Source: Microbacterium sulfonylureivorans (GTDB lineage Bacteria > Actinomycetota > Actinomycetes > Actinomycetales > Microbacteriaceae). Taken from it: a stretch of 64,000 nt of DNA. The stretch spans positions 186,001 through 250,000 of the forward strand of contig NZ_RJAD01000001.1 in assembly GCF_003999995.1 (NCBI RefSeq). The letters run 5' to 3'. The notes beneath the pieces were generated by a model. That model did no database searches. It saw only the letters and a program-made list of their open reading frames with translations, and had not been told where the DNA came from. The position numbers and the translations under genes were made by a program. Shown here piece after piece: positions 1 through 9,809 of the stretch (position 1 is the stretch's first letter; each line of letters opens with the position of its first letter).

Positions 1-607
1 CGTACGGCGGGTTGGAGGCGACGACCGACACGGTGCCGTCGAGCTCGGGGAAGGCGTGCTCGAGGTCGATGAACGCGAGCCGGGCGTTGTCGGCGCCGAT
101 CCGCGCGAAGTTCTCCTTCGTCCACACGAACGCGTCGACGGAGTTCTCCGCGGCGAACACCCGAGCGTGCGGAACCTCGGTCGCCATCGCCAGCGCGATC
201 GCGCCGCTTCCGGTGCCGAGGTCCACAGCGATCGGGGACGGGGATGCCGCGGCCGCGAGCGCATCGATCGCCAGCTGCGCGACCATCTCGGTCTCGGGCC
301 TGGGCACGAACACCCCCGGTCCGACGCGAAGCTCGAGGTGGCGGAACGGGGCGGAGCCGGTGATGTGCTGCAGCGGCTCGCGCGTCGCACGACGTGCGAC
401 CAGCGCATCGAGACGGGCCGCGGATGCCGGGTCGACGGCGTCGCCGCGCACCGCGGCCGCCTGCACTCCCCCGCGCCCGGTGCCGAGCACGAAGGCGGCC
501 AGAAGCTCGGCGTCGACGTCGGGATCGGGCACGCCGGCCTCGGCGAGGCGCGCGACGGCATGCCGCAGGACGGCGGCGACGGTGGGGGGATGTTCGGGTG
601 AAGCCAT
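1..607 (-). CDS. prmC: Release factor N5-glutamine methyltransferase PrmC (HemK), C-terminus cut by window edge
   Basis: The minus-strand frame opens at an ATG (605-607) and stays open to base 1, giving about 202 N-terminal residues. It shows the helical N-terminal domain, then a class I SAM-dependent methyltransferase fold: a [12 protein letters not shown] glycine-rich loop near residue 137 and an SNPPY catalytic motif just before the window edge. PrmC methylates the glutamine of the GGQ loop of RF1 and RF2 and usually lies directly after prfA. Here about 4 kb with other genes separates it from prfA. Family assignment is firm; the C-terminal quarter lies outside the window. Confidence 0.93.
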   Translation of the reverse strand, partial: MASPEHPPTVAAVLRHAVARLAEAGVPDPDVDAELLAAFVLGTGRGGVQAAAVRGDAVDPASAARLDALVARRATREPLQHITGSAPFRHLELRVGPGVFVPRPETEMVAQLAIDALAAAASPSPIAVDLGTGSGAIALAMATEVPHARVFAAENSVDAFVWTKENFARIGADNARLAFIDLEHAFPELDGTVSVVASNPPY

Positions 608-619
608 GGGCTCGTCCAG

Positions 620-636
620 CCTAAGCCCGGCTTAGG
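620..636. promoter_or_regulatory. 17-bp palindrome between prmC and cysK
   Basis: The arms CCTAAGCC and GGCTTAGG are perfect inverted repeats around one base. It lies 13 bases upstream of the prmC ATG and about 100 bases upstream of cysK. The adjacent TTAGGTTA (632-639) resembles half of a DtxR iron box, but the other half is absent. It is probably an operator; the regulator is unknown. Confidence 0.45.
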
Positions 637-736
637 TTACCGGCCCGTGGCGGGGCCCTCGTCATACAAGGACTCACGTCCATTTCGCCCCCCTAGGCTG
701 GTGCCCACCCGCCAGACCTCCGCTGAAAGGCCCGAA

Positions 737-1675
737 ATGACCGGCATCCACCCCGACATCACCTCCGCCTTCGGGAACACCCCGCTGGTGCGCCTCAACC
801 GCATCGCGGAGGGCCTCGGCGGGAATGTGCTCGCGAAGCTCGAGTTCTACAACCCGGCCTCGAGCGTCAAGGACCGCCTCGGCATCGCCATCGTCGACGC
901 GGCCGAGGCATCCGGCCAGCTCCAGCCCGGCGGCACGATCGTCGAGGCCACGAGCGGCAACACCGGCATCGCCCTCGCCATGGTCGGCGCGGCACGCGGC
1001 TACCGCGTCGTGCTGGCGATGCCCTCGTCGATGTCGATCGAGCGCCGGCTGCTGCTCAAGGGCTACGGCGCCGAACTGGTGCTCACCGATCCCGCCGGCG
1101 GGATGAAGGGCGCTGTGGCCAAGGCCGAGGAGCTCGTCGCCGAGATCCCCGGCGCCGTGCTCGCGAAGCAGTTCGAGAACGAGGCCAACCCGGCGATCCA
1201 CCGCAAGACCACCGCCGAGGAGATCCTCCGCGACACCGACGGCGCCGTCGACTACTTCGTGGCCGGCATCGGCACCGGCGGCACCATCACCGGCGTCGGC
1301 CAGGTGCTCAAGGAGCGCGTCCCCGGCGCGAAGGTCGTCGCCGTCGAGCCGGCCGACTCGCCCCTCCTCACCAAGGGCACGCCCGGCCCTCACAAGATCC
1401 AGGGCATCGGCCCGAACTTCGTCCCCGCGATCCTCGACCAGGGTGTCATCGACGAGGTCTTCGACGTCGAGTTCTCCGACGCGATCGACACCGCCCGCGC
1501 CGTGGGCGTGAAGGACGGCATCCTCGTCGGAATCTCGTCGGGCGCCGCGATCTGGGCGGCGCTGCAGATCGCCGCGCGGCCCGAAGCCGAGGGCAAGAAC
1601 ATCGTCGTGATCATCCCCTCGTTCGGCGAGCGGTACCTCTCGACGGCGCTGTACGAGAACCTGCGAGAGGATTGA
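737..1675 (+). CDS. cysK: Cysteine synthase (O-acetylserine sulfhydrylase), first copy
   Basis: This 312-residue PLP enzyme converts O-acetylserine and sulfide to cysteine in the cytoplasm. The PLP lysine is K45 in SSVKDRLG. The substrate loop TSGNTG, the phosphate-binding GTGGTITG loop and a GISSGAA motif are all present, and the length is normal for CysK. The ATG at 737 is chosen because GAAAGG lies about 7 bases upstream and the second copy starts at the equivalent residue. It is followed after 26 bases by a second cysK and then by cysE, so the three genes probably form one operon. Confidence 0.93.
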   Translation: MTGIHPDITSAFGNTPLVRLNRIAEGLGGNVLAKLEFYNPASSVKDRLGIAIVDAAEASGQLQPGGTIVEATSGNTGIALAMVGAARGYRVVLAMPSSMSIERRLLLKGYGAELVLTDPAGGMKGAVAKAEELVAEIPGAVLAKQFENEANPAIHRKTTAEEILRDTDGAVDYFVAGIGTGGTITGVGQVLKERVPGAKVVAVEPADSPLLTKGTPGPHKIQGIGPNFVPAILDQGVIDEVFDVEFSDAIDTARAVGVKDGILVGISSGAAIWAALQIAARPEAEGKNIVVIIPSFGERYLSTALYENLRED

Positions 1676-1701
1676 GCCAGACCGCTCCAGAAAGGCGACC
1701 C

Positions 1702-2655
1702 GTGCCAGGGATCCACTCCGACATCACGACCGCATTCGGCGAGACTCCGCTGGTGAGGCTCAACGCCCTCACCGACGGCCTCGGCGGTGAGGTGCTCGCC
1801 AAGCTCGAGTTCTACAACCCGGGCTCCAGCGTCAAGGACCGGCTGGGCTACGCCCTCGTGAACGCGGCGGAGGCATCGGGAGAGCTGAAGCCGGGCGGCA
1901 CGATCGTCGAGTCGACGAGCGGCAACACCGGCATCGCCCTCGCCCTCATCGGCGCCGCACGCGGCTACAAGGTGATCCTCACGATGCCGGCGTCGATGTC
2001 GAAGGAGCGACGGACGCTCCTGAAGGCCTACGGCGCCGAACTCGTGCTCACCGATCCCTACAAGGGGATGACGGAGGCCGTCGACGCGGCGCAGCGGATC
2101 GTCGCCGAGACCCCGGGCGCCGTGCTCGCACGGCAGTTCGAGCACGAGGCCAACGCCGAGATCCACCGCCGCACCACGGCCGAGGAGATCTGGCGCGACA
2201 CGGACGGCCGGGTCGACTACTTCGTCGCGGGCTCGGGCACCGGCGGCACCATCACCGGCGTCGGCCAGGTGCTCAAGCAGCGCAATCCCGACGTGAAGAT
2301 CGCGATCGTCGAGCCCAAGGACTCCCCCCTGCTCTCGGAGGGCCGTGCCGGCGGGCACCGCATCCAGGGCATCGGGCCGAACTTCGTGCCCGACGTGCTC
2401 GACCGGTCGGTGATCGACGAGATCTTCGACGTCGAGTTCGACGACGCGATCCGGGTCGCGCGCGACCTCGCCACCCGCGAGGGGATCCTCGGCGGGATGT
2501 CGGCGGGCGCGGCGGTGTGGGCGGCTCTCGAGATCGCGGCACGCCCCGAGGCCGCGGGCAAGCGGATCGTCGTGATCATCCCCGACTCCGGCGAGCGATA
2601 CCTGTCGACGGCCCTGTACGAGCACCTGCGCGAGCCCGAGAAGGCGGCCTCGTGA
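1702..2655 (+). CDS. Cysteine synthase paralogue, second tandem copy
   Basis: This 317-residue protein is closely related to the gene just upstream; about four of five residues match over the first 49. It keeps the PLP lysine K45, TSGNTG and GTGGTITG. The motif near the PLP ring reads MSAGAA where copy one has ISSGAA, which may mean a changed substrate preference. The start is a GTG preceded by AGAAAGG, matching the first copy's arrangement; a TTG overlapping the upstream stop codon is also in frame but has no ribosome site. Its last bases overlap the cysE start. It could be a second CysK or a related sulfhydrylase. Confidence 0.88.
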   Translation: MPGIHSDITTAFGETPLVRLNALTDGLGGEVLAKLEFYNPGSSVKDRLGYALVNAAEASGELKPGGTIVESTSGNTGIALALIGAARGYKVILTMPASMSKERRTLLKAYGAELVLTDPYKGMTEAVDAAQRIVAETPGAVLARQFEHEANAEIHRRTTAEEIWRDTDGRVDYFVAGSGTGGTITGVGQVLKQRNPDVKIAIVEPKDSPLLSEGRAGGHRIQGIGPNFVPDVLDRSVIDEIFDVEFDDAIRVARDLATREGILGGMSAGAAVWAALEIAARPEAAGKRIVVIIPDSGERYLSTALYEHLREPEKAAS

Positions 2656-3233
2656 GCGAGCGGATCGGGTTCGTGGCGCGCGTGCGCGAAGACGTCACGG
2701 CCGCGCGGCTGCGTGACCCCGCCGCGCGCAGCGGCGCCGAGATCGCGCTCCTGTATCCCGGTCTGCACGCGATCTGGGCCCACCGCGTGTGGCACGCCCT
2801 CTGGGTGCGGAGGGTGCGCTTCGTCGCCCGCGCGGGCTCTCAGATCACGCGCTGGCTCACCGGGATCGAGATCCACCCCGGCGCCACCATCGGCCGCCGG
2901 TTCTTCATCGACCACGGCATGGGCGTCGTGATCGGCGAGACCGCCGAGGTCGGAGACGACGTCATGCTGTACCACGGGGTGACCCTCGGCGGTCGTCAGC
3001 GCGAGGGCGGGAAGCGGCATCCCACCCTCGAAGACGGTGTCGCGGTCGGGGCCGGCGCCAAGATCCTCGGACCGGTCACGATCGGCGCGGGCTCCGTCGT
3101 CGGCGCGAACGCCGTGGTGACGAAGGATGCCCCGGCCGACAGCGTCCTCGTCGGGGTGCCGGCCAAGCCGCGTCAGCGCCGTCAGGGCGAGGACACCCGG
3201 TCGATCCTGACGACGCCCGAGTACCACATCTGA
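2652..3233 (+). CDS. cysE: Serine O-acetyltransferase
   Basis: This 193-residue left-handed beta-helix enzyme acetylates serine with acetyl-CoA, the committed step to cysteine. The hexapeptide-repeat half is clear ([15 protein letters not shown], then [10 protein letters not shown] and GVTLGG). It is the short form lacking the long N-terminal extension of the enterobacterial enzyme. The GTG start overlaps the upstream stop (GTGA), indicating translational coupling. The protein ends in PEYHI. A C-terminal isoleucine is the residue that docks into the CysK active site to form the cysteine synthase complex, so the coupling to cysK is probably also physical. Confidence 0.94.
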   Translation: MSERIGFVARVREDVTAARLRDPAARSGAEIALLYPGLHAIWAHRVWHALWVRRVRFVARAGSQITRWLTGIEIHPGATIGRRFFIDHGMGVVIGETAEVGDDVMLYHGVTLGGRQREGGKRHPTLEDGVAVGAGAKILGPVTIGAGSVVGANAVVTKDAPADSVLVGVPAKPRQRRQGEDTRSILTTPEYHI

Positions 3234-3234
3234 G

Positions 3235-3636
3235 TCATCGCCCGCGGCGGTCGTCGACCTTCCTCTTGATGAAGATCGGGGGCAGCAGCCAGCTCGCCAG
3301 CGCGGTCACGAGCCACACGATGAGCGTGCCGATGATCCACGCCACAGGGCCGTCGATCCCGATTCCGGCCGCAGGGATGAGCACGGCGATCAGCAGGGCG
3401 ACGAACGTCGACAGCAGGCCGATGCCTCCGATGAGCGCATTGGCGTGCCGGGCGGTCACCTTGAGGAGCCACGGCGCGAGCACGCTCTGCAGGACGGCGA
3501 AGATCACGACGGCGAGCACGATGCCCCACCAGTCGTCCCAGTGGAGGGAGAACCCCGGCAGGATCAGGTCGGCGACGATGAGGCCGAGCGCTGCGGAGAC
3601 GACGAAGATCGCCGCGCGGATGAGGAACGTGAGCAC
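3235..3636 (-). CDS. Small four-helix membrane protein, phage-holin superfamily IV / YvlD type
   Basis: This 133-residue, very hydrophobic protein has four predicted membrane segments (about residues 3-27, 36-58, 67-92 and 97-120) and a basic C-terminal tail. It resembles the PF04020 family, whose members are common actinobacterial and firmicute membrane proteins and are not real phage holins. It starts at a GTG with TAGGCT exactly 6 bases upstream (3643-3648), so it is probably leaderless. It converges on cysE with only one base between the stop codons. The function is unknown. Confidence 0.78.
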   Translation of the reverse strand: MLTFLIRAAIFVVSAALGLIVADLILPGFSLHWDDWWGIVLAVVIFAVLQSVLAPWLLKVTARHANALIGGIGLLSTFVALLIAVLIPAAGIGIDGPVAWIIGTLIVWLVTALASWLLPPIFIKRKVDDRRGR

Positions 3637-3670
3637 GAGCAGAGCCTAGCGCCGAGGGATTCCGCCTCGC

Positions 3671-4471
3671 TCACGCCGCGCGCGCGAGGAGGTCGGCGAG
3701 CAGCGCCTTCACGAGTTCCGGCTTCTCATGCGGGAGCGCGTGGCCGGCGTCGTCGACGACCACCACCGTGGCGCGCGGCCACGATTCGGCCTCGGCCACC
3801 TGGGCCCGGTACCCGATGAGGCTGTCGCGGCGCCCGAGCACGACCAGCGTGGGGACGCCGTCGGCCGCGTCGGGGATCCCGAAGTCCGCGGACTCCATGA
3901 TCCGTCCGACGATGTCGCCGTCATAGACATCCAGCGACGGCGCGACACCGCTGCGGAACCGACGAACCGTCTCCGCGGTGTGCCAGACGAAGTAGCCCTC
4001 GAACTCGGCGCGCCGGCGCGGGTCCAACGCGTCGATGGCGCCCGCCTCGACCGCCACGACTCCCCCGGGCTCGGCGATCGGCTCGGCAGGCAGCGGGCAG
4101 AGGAGCGCGACCGCGCTCACCTGCGACGCCCGGCGCGCCGCGACGGCGCGCGCGAGGAATCCCCCGAGAGAGTGCCCGAGCAGCACGAACGGGCGTCCGC
4201 CGAACTCCGCGTCGACGAGCTCGCACAGCAGGTCGACGACCTGCTCGGCAGACTCGACGGACGTCCCGATGCTCTCGCCCATGCCGGGCAGGTCGGGTGT
4301 CCATCGTTCGAACGCCGGCGCGTCGGGGAGCACCAGCTCGAGGATCGCCTCGATCTCGCCGCGGGACGAGTAGCCGCCGTGCAGCGCGAGGAGCGGCATC
4401 CCTTCCCCTTCGCGGCCGACGTGCAGCGCGGCGCCGTCGGCGGCGGTGAAGACGTACGAGGCCACAGGCAT
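3671..4471 (-). CDS. Alpha/beta hydrolase
   Basis: This 266-residue alpha/beta hydrolase fold protein has an HGGYSS oxyanion-hole region near residue 31 and the nucleophile elbow GHSLGG. A late GHALPHE segment supplies the probable catalytic histidine. There is no signal peptide, so it should be cytoplasmic. GGAAGG immediately precedes the ATG. It lies 57 bases downstream of prfA and could be cotranscribed with it. The substrate cannot be told from the sequence. Confidence 0.8.
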   Translation of the reverse strand: MPVASYVFTAADGAALHVGREGEGMPLLALHGGYSSRGEIEAILELVLPDAPAFERWTPDLPGMGESIGTSVESAEQVVDLLCELVDAEFGGRPFVLLGHSLGGFLARAVAARRASQVSAVALLCPLPAEPIAEPGGVVAVEAGAIDALDPRRRAEFEGYFVWHTAETVRRFRSGVAPSLDVYDGDIVGRIMESADFGIPDAADGVPTLVVLGRRDSLIGYRAQVAEAESWPRATVVVVDDAGHALPHEKPELVKALLADLLARAA

Positions 4472-4528
4472 CCTTCCGACCCGACGACGGTAGAGGATGT
4501 CGCGCGGCGGCGCCAGACCCGGTCCGGG

Positions 4529-5608
4529 TCAGTCCTCGGAGCCGAGTGCGGCCAGCTGCGCCTCTTCGTCGGCCTCGATGGCGGAAGCGACGATCGGCTC
4601 GAGCGCGCCGTCCATCACCTGGTCGAGGTTGTAAGCCTTGTAACCGGTGCGATGATCGGCGATGCGGTTCTCGGGGAAGTTGTAGGTGCGGATGCGCTCG
4701 GAGCGGTCCATGCCGCGGATCTGCGACTTGCGGGCATCGGATGCCGCGGCATCGCGCTCCTCCTGCTGGCGCGCGAGGAGGCGCGCGCGCAGGACGCGCA
4801 TGCCGGCCTCGCGGTTCTGCAGCTGCGACTTCTCGTTCTGCATCGACACCACGATGCCCGTCGGCAGGTGGGTGATGCGCACCGCCGAGTCCGTGGTGTT
4901 CACCGACTGGCCGCCCGGTCCCGAGGAGCGGAACACGTCGATCTTCAGGTCGTTCTGGCTGATCTCGACCTCGTCGGGCTCGTCGACCTCCGGGAAGACG
5001 AGCACGCCCGTCGTCGAGGTGTGGATGCGCCCTTGCGACTCGGTCGCCGGCACCCGCTGCACGCGGTGCACCCCGCCCTCGTACTTCAGGTGCGCCCACA
5101 CGCCCTGCGCGGGGTCGGTGCTGGAGCCCTTGATCGCGACCTGGACGTCCTTGTAGCCGCCGAGATCGGACTCGTTGCGCTCGAGGAGCTCGGTCTTCCA
5201 GCCCTTCGACGCCGCGTACTGCAGGTACATCCGCAGGAGGTCCGCGGCGAAGAGGGCGCTCTCGGCGCCGCCCTCGCCCTGCTTGATCTCCATGATCACG
5301 TCGCGCGCGTCATCCGGATCCCGAGGGATCAGCAGACGCCGCAGCCGCTCCTGGGCGGCGGCGAGCTCGTCCTCCATCGCGGGGACTTCCGCCGCGATGG
5401 CGTCGTCCTCGCGGGCGAGCTCGCGCGCCGCTTCCAGATCATCGGATGCCGCGACCCAGTCCTCGTGCGCCTTGACGATGCGCGAGAGCTCGGCGTAGCG
5501 ACGGTTGACCCGCTTGGCGCGTCCCGCATCGGCATGCACGGCGGGGTCGGAGAGCTCCTCCTGGACCGCTCGGTGCTCCTCGATCAGCGCCTTGACGGAA
5601 TCGAACAC
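4529..5608 (-). CDS. prfA: Peptide chain release factor 1
   Basis: This 359-residue protein terminates translation at UAA and UAG. It has the RF1 codon-recognition tripeptide PAT (in VPATES) and the GPGGQSVN loop that enters the peptidyl-transferase centre and is methylated by PrmC. The length is normal. The GTG start follows a good GGAAGGAA site and lies 18 bases after the rho stop, so rho and prfA are probably one transcript. Confidence 0.96.
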   Translation of the reverse strand: MFDSVKALIEEHRAVQEELSDPAVHADAGRAKRVNRRYAELSRIVKAHEDWVAASDDLEAARELAREDDAIAAEVPAMEDELAAAQERLRRLLIPRDPDDARDVIMEIKQGEGGAESALFAADLLRMYLQYAASKGWKTELLERNESDLGGYKDVQVAIKGSSTDPAQGVWAHLKYEGGVHRVQRVPATESQGRIHTSTTGVLVFPEVDEPDEVEISQNDLKIDVFRSSGPGGQSVNTTDSAVRITHLPTGIVVSMQNEKSQLQNREAGMRVLRARLLARQQEERDAAASDARKSQIRGMDRSERIRTYNFPENRIADHRTGYKAYNLDQVMDGALEPIVASAIEADEEAQLAALGSED

Positions 5609-5626
5609 GCAGGTTCCTTCCGAGGC

Positions 5627-7579
5627 TCAGCGGATGCTGTTGTCGTCCGCGTGGCTGCGTCCGCCGTGACCGGTCGTGGGAGCCGGGATCGACTTCTGCA
5701 TCTGCACGAGGAACTCGACGTTGGACTGCGTCTCCTTGAGCTTGCCGAGCACGACCTCGAGGGCCTGCTGCGGGTCGAGACCCGCGAGCGCGCGACGGAG
5801 CTTCCAGGTGATCTTGACCTCGTCGGTCGAGAGCAGCATCTCTTCGCGACGCGTGCTCGACGCGTTGACGTCGACGGCCGGGAAGATGCGCTTGTCGGCG
5901 AGCTGGCGCGACAGACGCAGCTCGCTGTTGCCGGTGCCCTTGAACTCCTCGAAGATGACCTCGTCCATCTTGGAGCCGGTCTCGACGAGCGCGGTCGCGA
6001 GGATCGTGAGCGATCCGCCGTTCTCGATGTTGCGCGCGGCACCGAAGAAGCGCTTCGGCGGGTACAGCGCCGAAGCATCGACGCCACCGGTGAGCACGCG
6101 GCCCGAGGTGGGCGCCGAGATGTTGTAGGCGCGGCCGAGACGGGTGATCGAGTCGAGCAGCACGACGACGTCGCGGCCGAGCTCCACCAGGCGCTTGGCG
6201 CGCTCGATGGCGAGCTCGGCGACGGTGGTGTGGTCTTCGGCGGGACGGTCGAAGGTCGAGGCGATGACCTCGCCCTTCACCGTGCGCTGCATGTCGGTGA
6301 CCTCTTCGGGGCGCTCGTCGACGAGCACGACCATGAGGTGGACCTCGGGGTTGTTCGTCGCGATGGCGTTGGCGATCTGCTGCAGCACGATCGTCTTGCC
6401 GGCCTTGGGCGGCGCGACGATGAGGCCGCGCTGGCCCTTGCCGATCGGGGCGACGAGGTCGATGATCCGCTGGGTCAGCTTCTCGGGCGCCGTCTCCAGG
6501 CGCAGACGCTCCTGCGGGTAGAGCGGCGTCAGCTTGCCGAACTCGACGCGGGTCGCGGCATCCTCGACCGACAGGCCGTTGATCGCGTCGACCTTGACGA
6601 GCGCGTTGTACTTCTGGCGGCTCGACTGCTCTCCCTCGCGGGGCTGCTTGATCGAGCCGACCACGGCGTCGCCCTTGCGCAGGTTGTACTTCTTGACCTG
6701 GCCGAGCGAGACGTAGACGTCGCTCGTGCCGGGCAGGTAGCCCGAGGTGCGGACGAAGGCGTAGTTGTCGAGCACGTCGAGGATGCCGGCGATCGGGATG
6801 AGGACGTCGTCCTCGCCGATCTCGGTGTCGAACTCGTCGCCGGTCTGGGTGGCGCCGCGACGCTTGTTGCGCTGGCGGCCGCGACCCGCACCCTGGCCCT
6901 GGTCGTCGTCCGAATCGGAGGCGGGGGCGTTGTCCTTCGGGGCGCTCTGCGCCTGGGCGTTCTGCGCCTGGCCGCTCTGGCCGTTCTGGCCGCCCTGGCC
7001 GTTCTGGCCGCCCTGGCCGTTCTGGCCGCCCTGATTGCGGTTGCGGCTGCGGCTGCGGCTGCGGCTGCGGCTGCGCGACGGGGTCTCGTCGCCGCTCTGC
7101 TCGGCGGCATCGCCGGCCTCACCCTCGGGCGCTGCGGTCTCGCTGTCGGCGGCGGCGGCCTGCGCGTCGTCGGCGGGCGTCTCGTCGGCGGCCGGCGCGG
7201 TCGCCTCGGCGGGCTCGGCCGTCTCCGCAGCGACCTCGGTCGCCTCGGCGGCGGGCTCGGTGGCCTCGGCGGGCTCGCTCGCCTCGGCGGCGGGCTCGGA
7301 CTGCTCGGCGGGCGCCTCGACGACGGGCTCGGGCGTGACGGCGTCGGCCGTCTTGGCACGGCGCGGCGCGCGCTTGCGCGGCGCCTTGACCGGCGCGGCG
7401 GGCTCTTCGACCGGTGCCTCGGCGGCGGCTTCCGGCTCGGCGGCCGGAGCCTCGGACGCGGCCGGGGCCTCGACCGGGGCGTCAGCCGTGGCGGTGGTCT
7501 CGACGCTCTCGACGACCTCGGGCGCTTCCGCGCGCTCGTCGGCCGATGCGTCGGTCTGGATCTCGGAGATGGACTCCAC
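5627..7579 (-). CDS. rho: Transcription termination factor Rho with long low-complexity N-terminus
   Basis: This is an RNA-dependent hexameric ATPase that terminates transcription. The first ~215 residues are Ala/Glu-rich and then Ser/Arg- and Gln/Gly/Asn-rich. The RNA-binding domain, Walker A PPKAGKT (about residue 390) and Walker [13 protein letters not shown] follow. The GTG at 7579 is chosen because AAGGGAGA precedes it; an in-frame GTG 33 bases upstream lacks a ribosome site. The start gives 650 residues. N-terminal insertions are usual in actinobacterial Rho, but this one is large. It probably has its own promoter in the 196-base gap after thrB. Confidence 0.94.
   Translation of the reverse strand: MESISEIQTDASADERAEAPEVVESVETTATADAPVEAPAASEAPAAEPEAAAEAPVEEPAAPVKAPRKRAPRRAKTADAVTPEPVVEAPAEQSEPAAEASEPAEATEPAAEATEVAAETAEPAEATAPAADETPADDAQAAAADSETAAPEGEAGDAAEQSGDETPSRSRSRSRSRSRNRNQGGQNGQGGQNGQGGQNGQSGQAQNAQAQSAPKDNAPASDSDDDQGQGAGRGRQRNKRRGATQTGDEFDTEIGEDDVLIPIAGILDVLDNYAFVRTSGYLPGTSDVYVSLGQVKKYNLRKGDAVVGSIKQPREGEQSSRQKYNALVKVDAINGLSVEDAATRVEFGKLTPLYPQERLRLETAPEKLTQRIIDLVAPIGKGQRGLIVAPPKAGKTIVLQQIANAIATNNPEVHLMVVLVDERPEEVTDMQRTVKGEVIASTFDRPAEDHTTVAELAIERAKRLVELGRDVVVLLDSITRLGRAYNISAPTSGRVLTGGVDASALYPPKRFFGAARNIENGGSLTILATALVETGSKMDEVIFEEFKGTGNSELRLSRQLADKRIFPAVDVNASSTRREEMLLSTDEVKITWKLRRALAGLDPQQALEVVLGKLKETQSNVEFLVQMQKSIPAPTTGHGGRSHADDNSIR
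6935..7080 (-). repeat. Short tandem repeats encoding RS and GGQNGQ tracts in Rho
   Basis: On the plus strand, gcggct units (around 7035-7075) and ccctggccgttctgg units (around 6970-7030) repeat in frame. They encode an alternating Ser-Arg tract followed by tandem GGQNGQ. The tract is intrinsically disordered and basic. Repeat units of this kind are prone to change in length between strains. Confidence 0.8.
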
Positions 7580-7652
7580 GAGTTCTCCCTTGTCAAACGA
7601 ATGGAATTGCACGACCGCACGGGACGCGCTGCTCAGCAGGCGTCTGCCCGAC

Positions 7653-7690
7653 CCTTCGACGAACTCAAGGACCTTCGATGGGCTCGAGAA
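7653..7690. repeat. Two tandem 19-bp direct repeats upstream of rho
   Basis: Copies at 7653-7671 and 7672-7690 abut exactly and match at 14 of 19 positions (common core CCTTCGA-N4-CTC-N-AG). The unit resembles a short dispersed intergenic element that I recall from related actinobacteria. It lies in the rho leader region; a role is not evident. Confidence 0.5.
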
Positions 7691-7741
7691 CCGCGATGGC
7701 GCTCAAAGCCCGTCAGCAGGAAATGGGGGGTCGTGCGGGGT

Positions 7742-7756
7742 TTCGCAGATTGCGAA
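7742..7756. promoter_or_regulatory. TTCGCA-N3-TGCGAA palindrome between thrB and rho
   Basis: A perfect 6-bp inverted repeat with a 3-base spacer lies 20 bases beyond the thrB stop and about 165 bases before the rho start. It may be an operator or part of a weak transcript end. Nothing else identifies it. Confidence 0.3.
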
Positions 7757-7775
7757 CGGAGGCCAGATTCACGAC

Positions 7776-8723
7776 TTACGTGGAACCCTCCGCGTACTCC
7801 CTCACTGTACCACCCTTGAAGTCGACGGCGAGCATGAGAGCCTCCCACGGGGTGTCGGTCACCGAACCCGCCAGGGCCGCGGCCTCGAGCCGGCGACCGG
7901 GCCCGTCGGCGAGCACGAGCACGCTCGGTCCCGCGCCCGACACGACCGCGGCGAACCCCTCGCCGCGCAGCGCGCGGACGAGTCGGTCGGTCTCGGGCAT
8001 GGCGCTCGCGCGGTAGTTCTGATGCAGCTTGTCCTCGGTCGCCGCCTGCAGCAGCTCAGGGCTCTGAGTGAGCGCGGCGATGAGGAGAGCAGAGCGCGAC
8101 ACGTTGAACACGGCGTCCTCGCGGGGCACCTGCAGGGGCTGCAGGCTGCGGGCGACCTCGGTCGACATGGTGAACTCCGGCACGAACACCAGCGGCGAGA
8201 CGCCGCGGTGCACGAGCAGCTTCTTGTGCTGCGGTCCCTGCTCATCGACCCACGCGATGGTGAGGCCGCCGAACAGGGCCGGCGCGACGTTGTCGGGGTG
8301 TCCTTCGAGCTCGGTCGCAAGGCGCAGCAGGGTGTCGTGGCCGAACTCGACATCGCCCTCGAGAAGCCCCTTGGCCGCGAGGATGCCCGACACGACCGCC
8401 GCGCCGGACGAGCCCAGGCCACGGCCGTGCGGGATCACGTTGTGCGCGTGCAGCCGGAGCCCCGGCATACGCCGCCCGACCGACTCGTATGCGTACGCGA
8501 TCGCGCGGACGACGAGGTGCGACGCGTCGCGCGGCACGTCGGCCGCGCCCTGCCCCGACACGACGATCTCGAGCTCGCCCTCGGGGAGGGCGGTGACGTC
8601 GAGCTCGTCGTACACGCTCAGCGCGAGGCCGAGCGTGTCGAAGCCGGGACCGAGGTTCGCGCTCGTCGCGGGCACTCGGACAACGACACGACGCCCCGGG
8701 GCCGGGGCGACGCCTGCATTCAC
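7776..8723 (-). CDS. thrB: Homoserine kinase
   Basis: This 315-residue GHMP kinase phosphorylates homoserine for threonine synthesis. The GHMP signature is visible as [15 protein letters not shown], with an N-terminal [13 protein letters not shown] motif and a C-terminal SGAGPSV loop. The GTG start overlaps the thrC stop (GTGA), which argues for coupled translation. It is the last gene of the hom-thrC-thrB set before a 196-base gap to rho. Confidence 0.95.
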   Translation of the reverse strand: MNAGVAPAPGRRVVVRVPATSANLGPGFDTLGLALSVYDELDVTALPEGELEIVVSGQGAADVPRDASHLVVRAIAYAYESVGRRMPGLRLHAHNVIPHGRGLGSSGAAVVSGILAAKGLLEGDVEFGHDTLLRLATELEGHPDNVAPALFGGLTIAWVDEQGPQHKKLLVHRGVSPLVFVPEFTMSTEVARSLQPLQVPREDAVFNVSRSALLIAALTQSPELLQAATEDKLHQNYRASAMPETDRLVRALRGEGFAAVVSGAGPSVLVLADGPGRRLEAAALAGSVTDTPWEALMLAVDFKGGTVREYAEGST

Positions 8724-9808
8724 GCGGGCGTCTCCACGCGGGCGAGATGCAGGACGGATGCCACTTCCGACGTCGTCGCGTCGACCACGGTCGGCTCGAC
8801 CTGGCTGCCGTCGGCGTTGCGGAGGGCCCACTGCGGGTCCTTCAGGCCGTGACCGGTGACCGTCAGCACGACGCGCGAACCGGGGGTCACGACGCCGGCC
8901 TCGACGCGGTCGAGGAGCCCGGCGACGCTGATCGCCGACGCGGGCTCGACGAAGATGCCGACCTCGGCGGCCAGCAGCTTCTGCGCTGCGAGGATGCGCG
9001 TGTCGTCGATGGCGCCGAAGTAGCCGTCGGTGGCGTCCCGCGCCTCGAGCGCGAGATCCCACGACGCGGGGTTGCCGATCCGGATGGCACTGGCGACCGT
9101 CTCGGGGTTCTTCACGACCTCGCCCCGCACGAGCGGAGCCGAGCCCTCGGCCTGGAAGCCGAACATGCGCGGGACTCGCGTGGAGACGCCGCGCTCGACC
9201 TCCTCGCGGTAGCCGCGGGAGTAGGCCGTGTAGTTGCCGGCGTTGCCGACCGGGATGAAGTGGAAGTCGGGGCCGTCGCCGAGCGTCTCGACGACCTCGT
9301 ACGCGGCGGTCTTCTGACCGTCGATTCGATCGGGGTTCACCGAGTTCACGAGGTGCACGGGGTAGTTGTCCGCGAGCTCGCGGGCGATCTCGAGGCAGTC
9401 GTCGAAATTGCCGCGGATCTGGATGAGCTGCCCGTTGTGCGCCACCGCCTGGCTGAGCTTGCCCATCGCGATCTTGCCCTCGGGGACGAGCACGGCCGCG
9501 GTGATCCCGGCATGCGCCGCATACGCGGCCGCCGAGGCCGACGTGTTGCCGGTGGATGCGCAGATGACGGCCTTCGCGCCGTGCTCGATCGCACGCGATA
9601 CGGCGACGGTCATGCCGCGGTCCTTGAACGACCCGGTCGGGTTCATTCCCTCGTACTTCACCCAGACGTCGGCACCGGTGCGTCGCGACAGCGACGGGGC
9701 CGGCAGCAGCGGCGTGCCGCCCTCGCCGAGGGTGACGACGGTCGAGGCATCCGTGACGCCCAGACGATCCGCGTACTCGCGCAGGACTCCCTGCCAGACA
9801 TGTGCCAT
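8720..9808 (-). CDS. thrC: Threonine synthase
   Basis: This 362-residue PLP enzyme converts O-phosphohomoserine to threonine. It shows the N-terminal GEGGTPLL motif, the PLP lysine in SFKDRGM, and [18 protein letters not shown] lies 5 bases before the ATG at 9808; an upstream in-frame GTG is less likely. It starts one base after the hom stop. The short length fits the actinobacterial/Bacillus type, not the longer enterobacterial type. Confidence 0.95.
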   Translation of the reverse strand: MAHVWQGVLREYADRLGVTDASTVVTLGEGGTPLLPAPSLSRRTGADVWVKYEGMNPTGSFKDRGMTVAVSRAIEHGAKAVICASTGNTSASAAAYAAHAGITAAVLVPEGKIAMGKLSQAVAHNGQLIQIRGNFDDCLEIARELADNYPVHLVNSVNPDRIDGQKTAAYEVVETLGDGPDFHFIPVGNAGNYTAYSRGYREEVERGVSTRVPRMFGFQAEGSAPLVRGEVVKNPETVASAIRIGNPASWDLALEARDATDGYFGAIDDTRILAAQKLLAAEVGIFVEPASAISVAGLLDRVEAGVVTPGSRVVLTVTGHGLKDPQWALRNADGSQVEPTVVDATTSEVASVLHLARVETPA

Positions 9809-9809
9809 C

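Noticed and set aside
4516..4530. GACCCGG-T-CCGGGTC palindrome at the prfA stop.
   Set aside because: A one-base loop cannot form; likely chance in high-GC sequence.
3728..7819. A very long plus-strand open frame of about 1360 codons.
   Set aside because: It is the antisense shadow of a/b hydrolase, prfA and rho, whose conserved motifs are all on the minus strand; it encodes only low-complexity sequence.
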